A stretch of DNA of 64,000 nt from the NCBI GenBank assembly GCA_000703065.1, contig JNLK01000001.1:1364001-1428000 (forward strand), in the 5' to 3' direction. The notes beneath the pieces were generated by a model that saw only the letters and a list, made by a program, of their open reading frames with translations, was not told the DNA's origin and ran no database searches. Shown one piece after another: positions 52,850 to 61,417 of this stretch. Position 1 is the first letter of the stretch, and each line of letters starts with the position of its first letter. Position numbers and translations under genes: made by a program. This DNA is from Lachnospiraceae bacterium AC2029 (GTDB lineage Bacteria > Bacillota > Clostridia > Lachnospirales > Lachnospiraceae).

Positions 52850-52990
52850 GTAATTTCCCGCCCGACCGACGAAGATGCAGGAATTGAGTTCGTCATGGAG
52901 GGAATTATATTGTCATTCTCCGCCCGACCGACGAAGAATTCCGTCACGGCGGCAGAAATCATCTTCCGCCCCACCGGAGATCAGCATCCA
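52850..52990. repeat. Repeat-rich intergenic stretch before pdxK
   Basis: cgcccgaccgacgaaga occurs at about 52859 and again at about 52921, the second within gtcattctccgcccgaccga then cgaagaattcc, a variant of the dispersed GTCATTC...GAAGAATC element. Further on, cctcagattatcttcatca and cctcagattgtcttcatca are direct repeats. No gene is seen in 52788-53065. Confidence 0.65.
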
Positions 52991-53065
52991 CCTCGTCTCA
53001 GTGCGACGCTTGCTCGCCTCAGATTATCTTCATCACTGCTACGCCTCAGATTGTCTTCATCATAC

Positions 53066-53094
53066 TTGACTCTGACCTCGAAATCAAGTATCAT
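53066..53094 (+). promoter_or_regulatory. Promoter of the pyridoxal kinase gene
   Basis: TTGACT (53066-53071), 17 bases, TATCAT (53089-53094). A leader of about 90 bases contains two copies of a 'tgaccatat'/'atatggtca' inverted pair (about 53101-53145) that could be an operator. Confidence 0.6.
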
Positions 53095-53191
53095 ACCATC
53101 TGACCATATCAAAAAGTATGAATCTGGTCATTTTCATATGGTCAAACATATTGTATTCTTGGATACAGTTTTACATTTGGAGGATAAGAAA

Positions 53192-54043
53192 ATGAAACGC
53201 GTTCTTACGATCCAGGACATTTCCTGCCTGGGTAAATGCTCTGTCACTGTTGCACTTCCGGTCATCTCAGCCATGGGCGTTGAGACCGTGATCCTGCCCA
53301 CTGCAGTGCTGTCCACACACACAATGTTCCAGAACTTCACAGTGAAGGATCTGACCGATCAGCTCATTCCCATCGTGGAGCACTGGAAATCACAGAATGT
53401 CGAATTTGATGCGATCTACACAGGCTACCTTGGTTCCGCCGAGGAGATCGAGATCGCAAAGAAGATCTTCGACATGTTCCGCAGCGACAATACATCCATC
53501 ATCATCGATCCTGTTATGGCTGATAACGGAAAGCTCTATCCCGCATTTGACGAAGCCTACGCAAAGCTGAATGCAGGTCTGTGCGGCAGTGCCGACATCA
53601 TCCTGCCGAACATCACGGAAGCATGCTTCATGACCGATACCGAATACAAAACCGAGTACGATGAAGCGTACGTAAAGGAGCTTCTGGGCAAGCTTGCAAA
53701 GCTCGGTTCGAAGATCGTGGTTCTGACCGGCGTGTCCCTCAGCGAGGGCAAGACCGGCGTATACGGCCTTGATACCGAATCCGGCGAGTACTTCATTTAT
53801 CAGAATGACCATGTGGATGCTGCTTACCACGGAACCGGCGATATCTTCGCATCGGTTGTTGTCGGTGGTCTCGTACGCGGACTCTCCAAGGAGAAGGCCT
53901 TCGCGCTGGCAGCGGACTACACTGCCGATACCATCCGCGAGACTCTGAACAATCCGAAGAAACCCTGGTACGGCGTGGACTTCGAGGCAACGATCCCTCA
54001 GCTGGTAAGCCGTCTGACGGTAGACCTGGCTGTGGACGAATAA
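53192..54043 (+). CDS. pdxK: Pyridoxamine/pyridoxal kinase (ribokinase superfamily)
   Basis: A 283-residue kinase of the vitamin B6 salvage pathway. The N-terminus VLTIQDISCLGKCSVTVALPVISAMG is diagnostic for the PdxK/PdxY group in Firmicutes; the ATP site and catalytic Asp lie in YHGTGDIFASVVVGGLVRG, and DPVMADNGKLY carries the metal/phosphate site. GGAGGATAAGAAA precedes the ATG at 53192. It phosphorylates pyridoxal-type vitamers to PLP precursors. Flanked by a promoter and terminator, it is a single-gene unit. Confidence 0.93.
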   Translation: MKRVLTIQDISCLGKCSVTVALPVISAMGVETVILPTAVLSTHTMFQNFTVKDLTDQLIPIVEHWKSQNVEFDAIYTGYLGSAEEIEIAKKIFDMFRSDNTSIIIDPVMADNGKLYPAFDEAYAKLNAGLCGSADIILPNITEACFMTDTEYKTEYDEAYVKELLGKLAKLGSKIVVLTGVSLSEGKTGVYGLDTESGEYFIYQNDHVDAAYHGTGDIFASVVVGGLVRGLSKEKAFALAADYTADTIRETLNNPKKPWYGVDFEATIPQLVSRLTVDLAVDE

Positions 54044-54069
54044 TCAGAAATCTTAATCGCTCTATATAT

Positions 54070-54108
54070 AAAAGCCCCTGGATGCGACGTGCACCCATGG
54101 GCTTTTTT
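54070..54108 (+). terminator. Terminator of pdxK
   Basis: aaaagccc (54070-54077) pairs with gggctttt (54099-54106), with further tgg/cca and gc pairing inside and a T-tract at the end. Confidence 0.8.
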
Positions 54109-54155
54109 CTATATATTATGATTTAGTTCAAACCGGGCATCTGACCTGATCCCAT

Positions 54156-55139
54156 TTAATCGTTCTCCTTCCCGTAGGTAAAGAGACTGATCAAAACAAA
54201 GGCAGATCCGGCTATCAGGCTGAATAATCCAAATGATGGTGAAACCGTTGCATCGATACTATGCAGATTATTTTTACAGCCTGCTATATATGTAATCAGA
54301 TATAACGCAGTAAAGACTGCGCAAAAAAAGAACTTCAGAATGCGGATCTTCTTAAACATGTCTACAATAAGAACTATGATCAATATTCCACATGACATGC
54401 CTATCGCAAGGAGAGAAAACCTTAACATTGTCAACTCATCCGTAGAGAGAGAACGTCCGTTATTCCATGCTTTAAACCTATCTGCAAAGCTGCCATCTTC
54501 AATGCTCATCCCGGTCAGCTTTACACACCAGTTAAATATATTATCCGTATATCCGTTCAGTGTCTGATCCACAAAATCCGTGTATTCTCCGGAATAAAGG
54601 AAGTCTTCCCTGTATTTTAGCACCGGCACACTGATCGTGGTACTCTCAACCCTTGCGAACGGCAACAGGATCCCCGCTGCAAAAAAGAAGATTGCAACAA
54701 ATGATACCCAGTTGATCCTTCTTTTCTTCGGCATCTGAAGGGTCTGTATCTCCCTCCGCATGGAATTGTTGCTCACCTGCATCTGTCTCAGTTGTTCGTT
54801 CTGCATCTGAAGCAGCTGAGCCTGCTTCCGCTGTTCCTCCAGCATTTCCCGATAATACTTCTCCTGAGCCGTTTCCACACGCGCTCCGCCAACAGCCGGT
54901 CCTGCCTGAAGCCTAGCTCCGCCAACGGTCGGTCCCGCCTGAGGCCTAACTCCGCCAACGGCCGGTCCTGCCTGAGGCCTAGCCCCGCCAACGGCCGATC
55001 CTGCCTGAGGCTTAGCCTCGCCAACGGCCGCTCCTGCCTGAGGCTTAACTCCGCCAACGGCCGATACTGCGCCGCATCTCGGACATGAAGTTCCTTCCGA
55101 CATCATCGCTCCACAGTTACCACATTGTATCAATCCCAT
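54156..55139 (-). CDS. Zinc-ribbon membrane protein with 11-residue tandem repeats
   Basis: A 327-residue protein. It starts with a zinc ribbon (CGNCGAMMSEGTSCPRCG), then six repeats of VGGARPQAGPA type (residues about 27-90), a Gln-rich coiled coil (residues 90-135, EEQRKQAQLLQMQNEQLRQM), and a membrane section with four helices. There is a large external loop (STTISVPVLKYREDFLYSGEYTD). No function is known. It is the last of three adjacent minus-strand genes, all unknown, that may act together. Confidence 0.75.
   Translation of the reverse strand: MGLIQCGNCGAMMSEGTSCPRCGAVSAVGGVKPQAGAAVGEAKPQAGSAVGGARPQAGPAVGGVRPQAGPTVGGARLQAGPAVGGARVETAQEKYYREMLEEQRKQAQLLQMQNEQLRQMQVSNNSMRREIQTLQMPKKRRINWVSFVAIFFFAAGILLPFARVESTTISVPVLKYREDFLYSGEYTDFVDQTLNGYTDNIFNWCVKLTGMSIEDGSFADRFKAWNNGRSLSTDELTMLRFSLLAIGMSCGILIIVLIVDMFKKIRILKFFFCAVFTALYLITYIAGCKNNLHSIDATVSPSFGLFSLIAGSAFVLISLFTYGKEND
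54885..55065. repeat. 33-base tandem repeat inside the zinc-ribbon gene
   Basis: About six units with the core ccgccaacggccggtcctgc, then ctgaggcctagc, spaced by exactly 33 bases, encode the 11-residue VGG-x-RPQAGPA units in frame. Such arrays change length easily by slippage without breaking the frame. Confidence 0.9.
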
Positions 55140-55210
55140 CTTTTAAACCTCAGTTTACGAATGCCGGTTCAATCCGTCTCTCACGCTCATTCTGACGGTC
55201 CGCCGGTTTA

Positions 55211-55744
55211 TTACTTTGCTGCTGACGCCGAGATCAGGCTCTCGGCCTTATCTCCTGCTTCCTTCGTCAGCCTTCCGTCGTCATCCAGGATCCGGATGAG
55301 CAGCAGCTGACGCATTTCCTCCGAACGCTTTACGGCCTTCCGGAAGACTCCGATCTCCATCTCCCCGTACTGCGTGAAGCTGGTCCCCCGGTTCTTCAGC
55401 AGGTCCTTCATCTGATAGTTCAGGGCTGTGATCTTCTCATCCAGACTGACGATCTTATGATACAGCCTCTTGGTAGTCCTCAGCACGGCCTTCAGATTCT
55501 CTTCATCCGTAGCCAGGCTGTCCACGTCCTCCTTCGGAAAATCCGCATTCCAGAGGGTACGGTCGATATCCGACATTCCCGTCCTGTCCAGCAGTCCCTC
55601 ACAGATCCGGACCGTATCGATCAGCACGGAATCAGTAAGTCGGTTGTAAGACGAAAGGAGTTCCCTCGTCCGCTCGGTCAGGCGCACATTTGCTTCCGAA
55701 GGCTCCTGACTCTTCTTTCTCTGTCCAAAGAAAAATAACGGCAT
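55211..55744 (-). CDS. Helical cytoplasmic protein of unknown function
   Basis: A 177-residue soluble, mostly helical and charged protein (RLTERTRELLSSYNRLTDSV; LRTTKRLYHKIVSLDEKITALNYQMKDLLKN) with no membrane helix. I do not recognise a family. AAGGAGGGAACAGGT precedes the ATG, 13 bases after the TerB-like gene, so they are cotranscribed; the zinc-ribbon gene follows 71 bases later. Confidence 0.65.
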   Translation of the reverse strand: MPLFFFGQRKKSQEPSEANVRLTERTRELLSSYNRLTDSVLIDTVRICEGLLDRTGMSDIDRTLWNADFPKEDVDSLATDEENLKAVLRTTKRLYHKIVSLDEKITALNYQMKDLLKNRGTSFTQYGEMEIGVFRKAVKRSEEMRQLLLIRILDDDGRLTKEAGDKAESLISASAAK

Positions 55745-55757
55745 ACCTGTTCCCTCC

Positions 55758-56321
55758 TTACTTTCTTCCCGTCATCAGATCCCGGGCATTTGCGGCGATC
55801 ACCTGTCCGCGTTCCTTCAGGTTCTTCAGCTGGAGCTTCGCATCCTCATTTCCAACCTCGTTCTCACTTATGAGCCGGCTCTCCCGCTCCACGGCGTTTG
55901 CTGCGACCAGCGTCTGTTCCATCTCATGGAAATCGGCTTCCTCCACCTCCAGCTTGCGGACCGCATTCTCGATCAGACGGCGTTCTCCTTCTTCGTAATC
56001 CCGGTCGCAGAGTGCGATTGTGAGCATGTTCCAAATGAGGAGCCGCCCGGGGATCGTGTCGTCCGTGATATTGTCCGTGATTCCCTCCTTCATTTCCCGC
56101 TCCACATAGTCCATCAGAAGGAACACCCTCTCCCTGTCCTCGGAGAAAAGTCCGTTCTGCTTGCACTCCCAGAGAAGCTGATCCTTGTAGGTGGGATAGG
56201 TTTCATCCAGAAGATTTCCGAGCTCGTCGAACTTCGCGCGCTCATCATCTACGATCAGCCCGTCTGCCGCCATCAGATAGTAGCAGATCTTAAGAGCATT
56301 CTGTTTCTTGATCATTTTCAT
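55758..56321 (-). CDS. TerB/DjlA-like domain protein
   Basis: A 187-residue helical protein. YYLMAADGLIVDDERAKFDELG and ALCDRDYEEGERRLIENAVRKLEVEEADFHEMEQ match the double pattern of TerB-type domains, in which 'ADG.i...E' acidic loops bind metal. TerB proteins link to stress (tellurite) or envelope processes. It heads the three-gene cluster. A GGGGTTACGGCAT sequence before the ATG is a weak ribosome binding site. Confidence 0.6.
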   Translation of the reverse strand: MKMIKKQNALKICYYLMAADGLIVDDERAKFDELGNLLDETYPTYKDQLLWECKQNGLFSEDRERVFLLMDYVEREMKEGITDNITDDTIPGRLLIWNMLTIALCDRDYEEGERRLIENAVRKLEVEEADFHEMEQTLVAANAVERESRLISENEVGNEDAKLQLKNLKERGQVIAANARDLMTGRK

Positions 56322-56404
56322 ATGCCGTAACCCCTTTATTCCATATTACATTATTCCGTACTGCATCACACCACACCGCACGAGCCATCCGAGTCCTTAT
56401 TGCA

Positions 56405-58186
56405 TTACTCTCTTATTACGCAGTTCTTCCCGCTCTTCTTCGCTTTGTAAAGAGCATCGTCAACTCTCCGGCAGCATACATCCGCGTCCTCTCCCGGGAG
56501 CAGCTCCGTCACACCAAGGCTCATGGTCTGCTGCCCGCACAGATCAAACCGGATCTTGTTGAATTCCTGCCGGAAGATCTCCGCCAGATTCTCCGCCTGT
56601 TCCACGTTGCAGCCTGCCATCAGAACCATAAATTCCTCGCCGCCCCAGCGTCCTGCCAGACAGCCGGGCGCCTGGCGGTCAATGGTGCGTTTCAGCATTT
56701 CAGCGAGACGGATCAGAACCTGATCTCCTTCGCTGTGACCATAGGTGTCATTGACCTTCTTGAAATCATCCACGTCCATCATGACCAGTGCCACCGGCAG
56801 TGGGGACTCGCCCTTCTCCGCCGCCTGATTTGATTCATTTACCCGTTCCGTGATCCTCCGCTGGATCTCCATACGGTTGTAGAGCCGTGTCATACCGTCA
56901 GATATGGCGGCGTGCTCCAGCTTCCGGTTTGCGGCCTCCAGTTCATTTGTGGCTGCCTGAATAAATGTGGCAAGCCGCTTTACCATGGACACCTGACCGG
57001 AGAATTCCATGCCGACCTCCGAAAGCTCCGGCGGTTCTCCCGTATCCATGGCCTCACCTTCGCGGATCGCACCCACTACAAGTGTTACATTATGCTGGTT
57101 CAGATGTCCCTTGGTCCGGAGGAATTCTCCGGAGGTGAAAAAGCCTGATGTGGGCGCCACCAGCTGGAAGGGTGCGGTCTCACGGCTTACCTCCTGTCCC
57201 CAGAACATCCGACGGGCTCCGCAGGAATAAATCTTGATCACATCCGGCGCAAAATGGCTCAGCTTCTTCACGCCGTCCGCCACCTCACGCAATATCGTCT
57301 CTGGATCACCGTACGCGATCCGTGCCCGATCACCCTCATACATGTCAGAGGTCATCATCAGCGCCCCATTATCCAGACTTGCAGTGGGCGCACGCAGCAG
57401 CTGGATCCCGTTATGATCGAAGATAAAGGGAAACTCCAGGGTGTTTCCGAAGAAATTCTCATCATTTTCTATATTCAGATAGCGGTAGTAGGTCTCGTAG
57501 GCCGGGCGTTTCTCTATCTCATACAGAACGTTGCCACTGACCTTCGTGATCTCCAGCTCACGTCCCAGAGGCTTCCAGCCGGTGATATACGTGGTTTCCA
57601 CATGGATGTCACTTCCTCCCATCAGAAGAAAGACCACGCCGTGCTCGGAGTACCCTGCCACATTTGAGAAGACACAGGCTGTATCCTCATTCATATCCGC
57701 GTTGAAGGCACCGCCGCCGAAGATGGCAATATCTCTCCTGGCTTCCCGCAGCTGATCGGAGAAGCCGGTCATGGACATGCCGCGGATCGTAACCAGCAGT
57801 TCGATCGCACTCACCCAGGGATTTTCCTCCAGCACCTTCAGGATGGAGGAAGTCACCTCCGCCTCATTTTCCTGATTCAGATCATACTGACGGATCTGCA
57901 CCCGCGACGTCGGGTACTCGAAGACAGTACAGGTAACCGCGATCATCCGCTGCGACAGATTGCCGTTGATGATGTGTCCGTTGGTCGAACAGCCGAATAC
58001 CAGCGCTTCCGGCAGTTCCTGCTCGATCAGCTTCAGGATGCCTTCTACCTCATCACGATCGGGCGTTTCCGTGAAGACCTGGAACACCATGCGGGACAGG
58101 ATCTTCGTCTTGGACCACTGCCGGATCTTGCGAAGCTCCTGCAAAAACTGGTCACGTCCCCTGTAACCGAATTGAAATTGCCTCAT
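56405..58186 (-). CDS. FIST sensor-diguanylate cyclase
   Basis: A 593-residue cytoplasmic protein. FIST-N (about residues 15-220, LVFGCSTNGHIINGNLSQRMIAVTC) and FIST-C (about 230-380) sense small ligands such as amino acids. A coiled coil follows (TNELEAANRKLEHA), then a GGDEF domain with MMDVDDFKKVNDTYGHSEGDQ and RWGGEEF (about residue 515), a functional GGEEF variant. It should produce cyclic di-GMP. GGGGGTGTGCGCA precedes the ATG at 58186; a start 33 codons earlier lacks a site. Confidence 0.9.
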   Translation of the reverse strand: MRQFQFGYRGRDQFLQELRKIRQWSKTKILSRMVFQVFTETPDRDEVEGILKLIEQELPEALVFGCSTNGHIINGNLSQRMIAVTCTVFEYPTSRVQIRQYDLNQENEAEVTSSILKVLEENPWVSAIELLVTIRGMSMTGFSDQLREARRDIAIFGGGAFNADMNEDTACVFSNVAGYSEHGVVFLLMGGSDIHVETTYITGWKPLGRELEITKVSGNVLYEIEKRPAYETYYRYLNIENDENFFGNTLEFPFIFDHNGIQLLRAPTASLDNGALMMTSDMYEGDRARIAYGDPETILREVADGVKKLSHFAPDVIKIYSCGARRMFWGQEVSRETAPFQLVAPTSGFFTSGEFLRTKGHLNQHNVTLVVGAIREGEAMDTGEPPELSEVGMEFSGQVSMVKRLATFIQAATNELEAANRKLEHAAISDGMTRLYNRMEIQRRITERVNESNQAAEKGESPLPVALVMMDVDDFKKVNDTYGHSEGDQVLIRLAEMLKRTIDRQAPGCLAGRWGGEEFMVLMAGCNVEQAENLAEIFRQEFNKIRFDLCGQQTMSLGVTELLPGEDADVCCRRVDDALYKAKKSGKNCVIRE

Positions 58187-58300
58187 TGCGCACACCCCCT
58201 TCAAGTAAATTTTAGCGCATCTATTCACATCATAACAAGCGAACGTAAATCGTGCAAGAAAAAATCCTAAAGTCGGTTCCTGCAATTCGGGTGCAATTCA

Positions 58301-58391
58301 GGGACGGTTCTGATCAAACCAGAACCGTCCCTAGTCGTTCAGACCTGTCCCCGCAAATCGGGGACGGTTCTGGTTTGATCAGAACCGTCCC
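58301..58391. repeat. Pair of inverted REP-like palindromes (GGGACGGTTCT...AGAACCGTCCC)
   Basis: A 31-base unit with 11-base perfect arms at 58301-58331 and a second at 58361-58391 whose loop is the reverse complement (gatcaaacc versus ggtttgatc), so the second unit is an exact inverted copy of the first. Flanking agacctgtccccg and acacctgtccccgg are also shared. REP-like elements with GGGGACGGTTCT are, as I recall, common in Clostridia and may be mobilised by REP-associated transposases. No transposase is here. Confidence 0.9.
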
Positions 58392-58443
58392 CCATCGATC
58401 ACACCTGTCCCCGGATTGACGGAACCGACCTTGGGTGCACCGG

Positions 58444-58472
58444 TTGACATCCCCGCCCCTGAATGGTAAATT
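58444..58472 (+). promoter_or_regulatory. Promoter of the YdcF gene
   Basis: TTGACA (58444-58449), 17 bases, TAAATT (58467-58472). Confidence 0.75.
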
Positions 58473-58504
58473 AGATGGGTAAATTTTCCGAAAGGACGTG
58501 CTCC

Positions 58505-60025
58505 ATGCAAGGGAAGCTTCTATCTACAACCAAGAAATCCATCCTAATCGCGGGTGTCTCCGCCCTGATCCTGATCATAACGATTCTTTTCATCCGTCCC
58601 CAAACAAAGACGCTGGATCTGTATAACGGACTTTTATCCACCGACTTTGATCATGTGGATATCCGTAATTTTAACCCTGAGGGAATTAACACCACGAACG
58701 ATATCAACGATTCCCTGGAGATCCTCTCCACGGAGCCGAAGGACGGCTTCTTCCATATTCAGCTCAAGGGAAATGAACCGGGCTCCTACGATGTGATGAT
58801 CACATCCTACCGCGCTGACGGGGAGGGCAAAGACAGTGTCGGACAGAGCATAACCGTCACCGACTCCGGCGGAATCTACACCGGAGACTTCACCTTTAAC
58901 GGCGATGAATACCTCTATCTCGCCTTCGGCGTGATATATCTGTTCATTTCAGTCATGCTCTTCTACTGGCGCAGGAAAACCCGGAAGGCGATGTTCTTCT
59001 CCTATAAATCCATTCAGGATTTCGGTCTTGCCCTCTACTTCCTGCTGCAGGCTCTGATCCTGATCCCATTTGTTTTCTACGGAATGCAGCAGCCGGACTA
59101 CCCCGGACGCACATATCTTCTTGTAAATGGGTTCACTCTGACCGTGATCGCGATCCTGTCCACGGTTCCTCTGATGATATTCGCTCTTTTGATGACCATC
59201 AGCAATATCCAACTGATCCGTAAGGAGGGCAAAAGCTGGAAGAACATCCTGGGAATCCTTCTCAGCGGGATGCTCTTCCTCGGTATCGGACTTCTTGCAC
59301 TGTTGGCATACTATTCACCTCCTGACAGTCTGTCATTGGATCCGAAGGACTCGGGCCTGGTGATCGCCAGGGGTATCATCGCCTCCCTGATCGTATACTT
59401 TGAATGTAACCTCTTCTCCACGCTGCTCCACTGTCAGCTGGCTGGACGTCACAAGCCGAAATATGACAAGGATTTCATCATCATCCTGGGCTGCGGCATC
59501 CGGGAAGACGGCACCCTCTATCCTCTTCTGAAGGGTCGCGCGGACCGCGCCATCAATTTTGCACAGGACCAGGTGGAGGCCACCGGCAAACGCCCGTATT
59601 TCGTCCCCTCCGGCGGACAAGGTCCCGATGAGTGCATGCCCGAAGGCGAAGCGATCAAGAATTATCTTGTGTTCCGCGGCATTCCGGAGGATCTGATCCT
59701 CCCCGAAAAGGAGTCCGTCAACACTCTGCAGAACATGAAGTTCTCAAAGAAAATCATCGATGAAAAGAATCCTGACGGAAATGTAGTCTTCTCCACCACA
59801 AACTACCACGTCTTCCGAAGCGGAATCCTGGCTGAAAGCGTGGGAATGAACGCCGACGGCATGGGCGCAAAGACCAAATGGTACTTCTGGCCCAACGCCC
59901 TGATCCGGGAATTCATCGGAATGCTGGCCCGTCACTGGAAGCTGCATCTGGTCATGGTCACAATGCTTGTACTGCAGACCATTATATTCGGAAACTTCCA
60001 GTGGTTCATCAACCTCATCCTGTAG
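58505..60025 (+). CDS. YdcF-family (DUF218) membrane protein
   Basis: A 506-residue protein. One N-terminal helix, an extracellular domain of about 110 residues, four to five further helices (YLAFGVIYLFISVMLFYWRR onward) and then the DUF218 domain (about residues 325-480): DFIIILGCGIREDGTLYPLLKGRADRAI, VPSGGQGPDECMPEGEAI, STTNYHVFRSGILA. A last helix closes the protein. YdcF/SanA/ElyC proteins have been linked to envelope precursors and barrier function. The start at 58505 has AAAGGAC; an ATG ten codons upstream is less likely. Confidence 0.85.
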   Translation: MQGKLLSTTKKSILIAGVSALILIITILFIRPQTKTLDLYNGLLSTDFDHVDIRNFNPEGINTTNDINDSLEILSTEPKDGFFHIQLKGNEPGSYDVMITSYRADGEGKDSVGQSITVTDSGGIYTGDFTFNGDEYLYLAFGVIYLFISVMLFYWRRKTRKAMFFSYKSIQDFGLALYFLLQALILIPFVFYGMQQPDYPGRTYLLVNGFTLTVIAILSTVPLMIFALLMTISNIQLIRKEGKSWKNILGILLSGMLFLGIGLLALLAYYSPPDSLSLDPKDSGLVIARGIIASLIVYFECNLFSTLLHCQLAGRHKPKYDKDFIIILGCGIREDGTLYPLLKGRADRAINFAQDQVEATGKRPYFVPSGGQGPDECMPEGEAIKNYLVFRGIPEDLILPEKESVNTLQNMKFSKKIIDEKNPDGNVVFSTTNYHVFRSGILAESVGMNADGMGAKTKWYFWPNALIREFIGMLARHWKLHLVMVTMLVLQTIIFGNFQWFINLIL

Positions 60026-60026
60026 T

Positions 60027-60420
60027 CCTCCCCGCGAATGTCATGACCGGCTATGCCGGTCATTCCCCAGTTCAACTTGATAATCAAAACCCCCGCAAAT
60101 GCGGGGGTTTTACTATATCGCTTGGTGAACTGTATGAGCGGGATCAAGAGGACATGCCGGTGGCATGTCCTCCCCGCGAATGTCATGACCGGCTATGCCG
60201 GTCATTCCCCAGTTCAACTTGATAATCAAAACCCCGCTGATGCGGGGGTTTTACTATATCGCTTGGTGAACTGTATGAGCGGGATCAAGAGGACATGCCG
60301 GTGGCATGTCCTCCCCGCGAATGTCATGACCGGCTATGCCGGTCATTCCGCAGTTCAACGCGATAAAAAAATCGCCCCACGTGTGTGGGGCAATTATTTT
60401 TATCGCTTACTGAACTGCGG
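60027..60420. repeat. Tandem terminator-containing repeat, 141-142 base unit
   Basis: Units begin with cctccccgcgaatgtcatga at 60027, 60169 and 60310. Each holds an inner hairpin accggc-tat-gccggt, the arm agttcaac, a GC-rich terminator hairpin (aaaacccccgc/gcgggggtttt in the first two, cgcccca/tggggc in the third), and a cgctt-tgaact end. The third unit's end is the 3' end of rpsI; in the other two the same segment is a relic of it. Confidence 0.85.
60348..60420 (-). terminator. Terminator hairpin reaching into the last codons of rpsI
   Basis: ccgcagttca (60348-60357) and tgaactgcgg (60411-60420) form a 10-base outer stem; gcgataaaaa and ttttatcgc continue it; the core is gcccca/tggggc with a T-rich tract on the minus strand. 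The outer arm at 60411-60420 encodes the last codons of S9 (PQFSK). Confidence 0.8.
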
Positions 60421-60795
60421 AGCACGACGTGCTGCCTTCAGTCCGTACTTCTTTCTTTCCTTCATTCTCGGATCTCTGGTCAGGTATCCTGCCTTCTTCA
60501 GAGCCGGACGATAATCAGCACTTGCCTCATTCAGGGCTCTTGCAATACCATGACGGATCGCACCTGCCTGACCTGTGAATCCACCGCCGTATACATTTAC
60601 AAGTACATCATACTTGCCCTCTGTACCGGTTACTGCGAAGGGCTGACGAACGATTACCTTCAAGGTATCCAGACCAAAGTAGTCCTCAATGTCCTTCTTA
60701 TTGATCGTAATCTTGCCGCTGCCCGGTGTAACATATACACGAGCTACGCTGCTTTTTCTTCTACCTGTTCCGTAAAATCTTGTAGACTTTGCCAT
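60400..60795 (-). CDS. rpsI: 30S ribosomal protein S9
   Basis: A 131-residue protein of normal length for S9. The start [39 protein letters not shown] and the basic C-terminal tail [17 protein letters not shown] that reaches toward the P-site tRNA are all present. It follows rplM by 18 bases with AGGAGGAACAGGTT before the ATG. Its last codons are part of the downstream terminator stem. Confidence 0.98.
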   Translation of the reverse strand: MAKSTRFYGTGRRKSSVARVYVTPGSGKITINKKDIEDYFGLDTLKVIVRQPFAVTGTEGKYDVLVNVYGGGFTGQAGAIRHGIARALNEASADYRPALKKAGYLTRDPRMKERKKYGLKAARRAPQFSKR

Positions 60796-60813
60796 AACCT
60801 GTTCCTCCTACCC

Positions 60814-61248
60814 TTAGTACTTGATCTCGAGCTCTTCCGGCTGCTGTGCTGCCTGCTTATGCTCGGGGCCTGCATATACGAAAAGCTTCTTGTACATCTG
60901 TCTTCCAAGAGGGCCCTTCGGGAGCATTCCCTTAACAGCATGCTCAACTACAGCTTCAGGCTTCTTTGCAAGCATTTCCTTCAATGTCTTGGACTTCAGT
61001 CCTCCGACATAATCGGAATGGGTATAGTACATTTTGTCATTCAGCTTATTTCCGGTAACCTTGATCTTGTCTGCGTTAACAACGATCACATAATCACCTG
61101 TGTCGATGTGCGGGGTGTAGATCGGCTTGTTCTTACCGCGCAGCACCTTTGCAACCTCACTTGCGAGGCGGCCTAATGTATGTCCTGTAGCGTCAACTAC
61201 ATACCACTTTCTGTCGATCGTCGATGGGCTTGCCATAAAGCTCTTCAT
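60814..61248 (-). CDS. rplM: 50S ribosomal protein L13
   Basis: A 144-residue L13. [37 protein letters not shown] and [19 protein letters not shown] are diagnostic. The start at 61248 follows GGAGGAAGATGCG; a start 26 codons earlier lies in the leader and is not used. First gene of a two-gene operon with rpsI, read from a strong promoter. Confidence 0.98.
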   Translation of the reverse strand: MKSFMASPSTIDRKWYVVDATGHTLGRLASEVAKVLRGKNKPIYTPHIDTGDYVIVVNADKIKVTGNKLNDKMYYTHSDYVGGLKSKTLKEMLAKKPEAVVEHAVKGMLPKGPLGRQMYKKLFVYAGPEHKQAAQQPEELEIKY

Positions 61249-61411
61249 CGCATCTTCCTCCTTAAATTCGATCTTTACTTGTTTGCGGAAGTTTCTGCAT
61301 CCGCAGCTTCCCGTACGACCGGCCAATGTCCGAAAACCGATCCCTTCGGGATGATTCTATGAAAATGTTCGTTCCGGGGCATGGTACGAACAACTTTCGC
61401 TATCGTCACAG
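61249..61411 (-). promoter_or_regulatory. Leader of the rplM-rpsI operon
   Basis: About 160 bases of untranslated RNA with several hairpins (gcggatgcagaaacttccgc; cccgaagggatcgg; the gttcgtacc/ggaacgaac pair at the 5' end). L13 leader motifs that mediate autoregulation are known in Bacilli; whether this leader belongs to that class was not tested. Confidence 0.5.
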
Positions 61412-61417
61412 ATAAAT

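Noticed and set aside
58301-58391. Palindromes as terminators for the FIST-GGDEF gene.
   Set aside because: They are upstream, not downstream, of that gene, and no T-runs follow; REP-like elements fit better.
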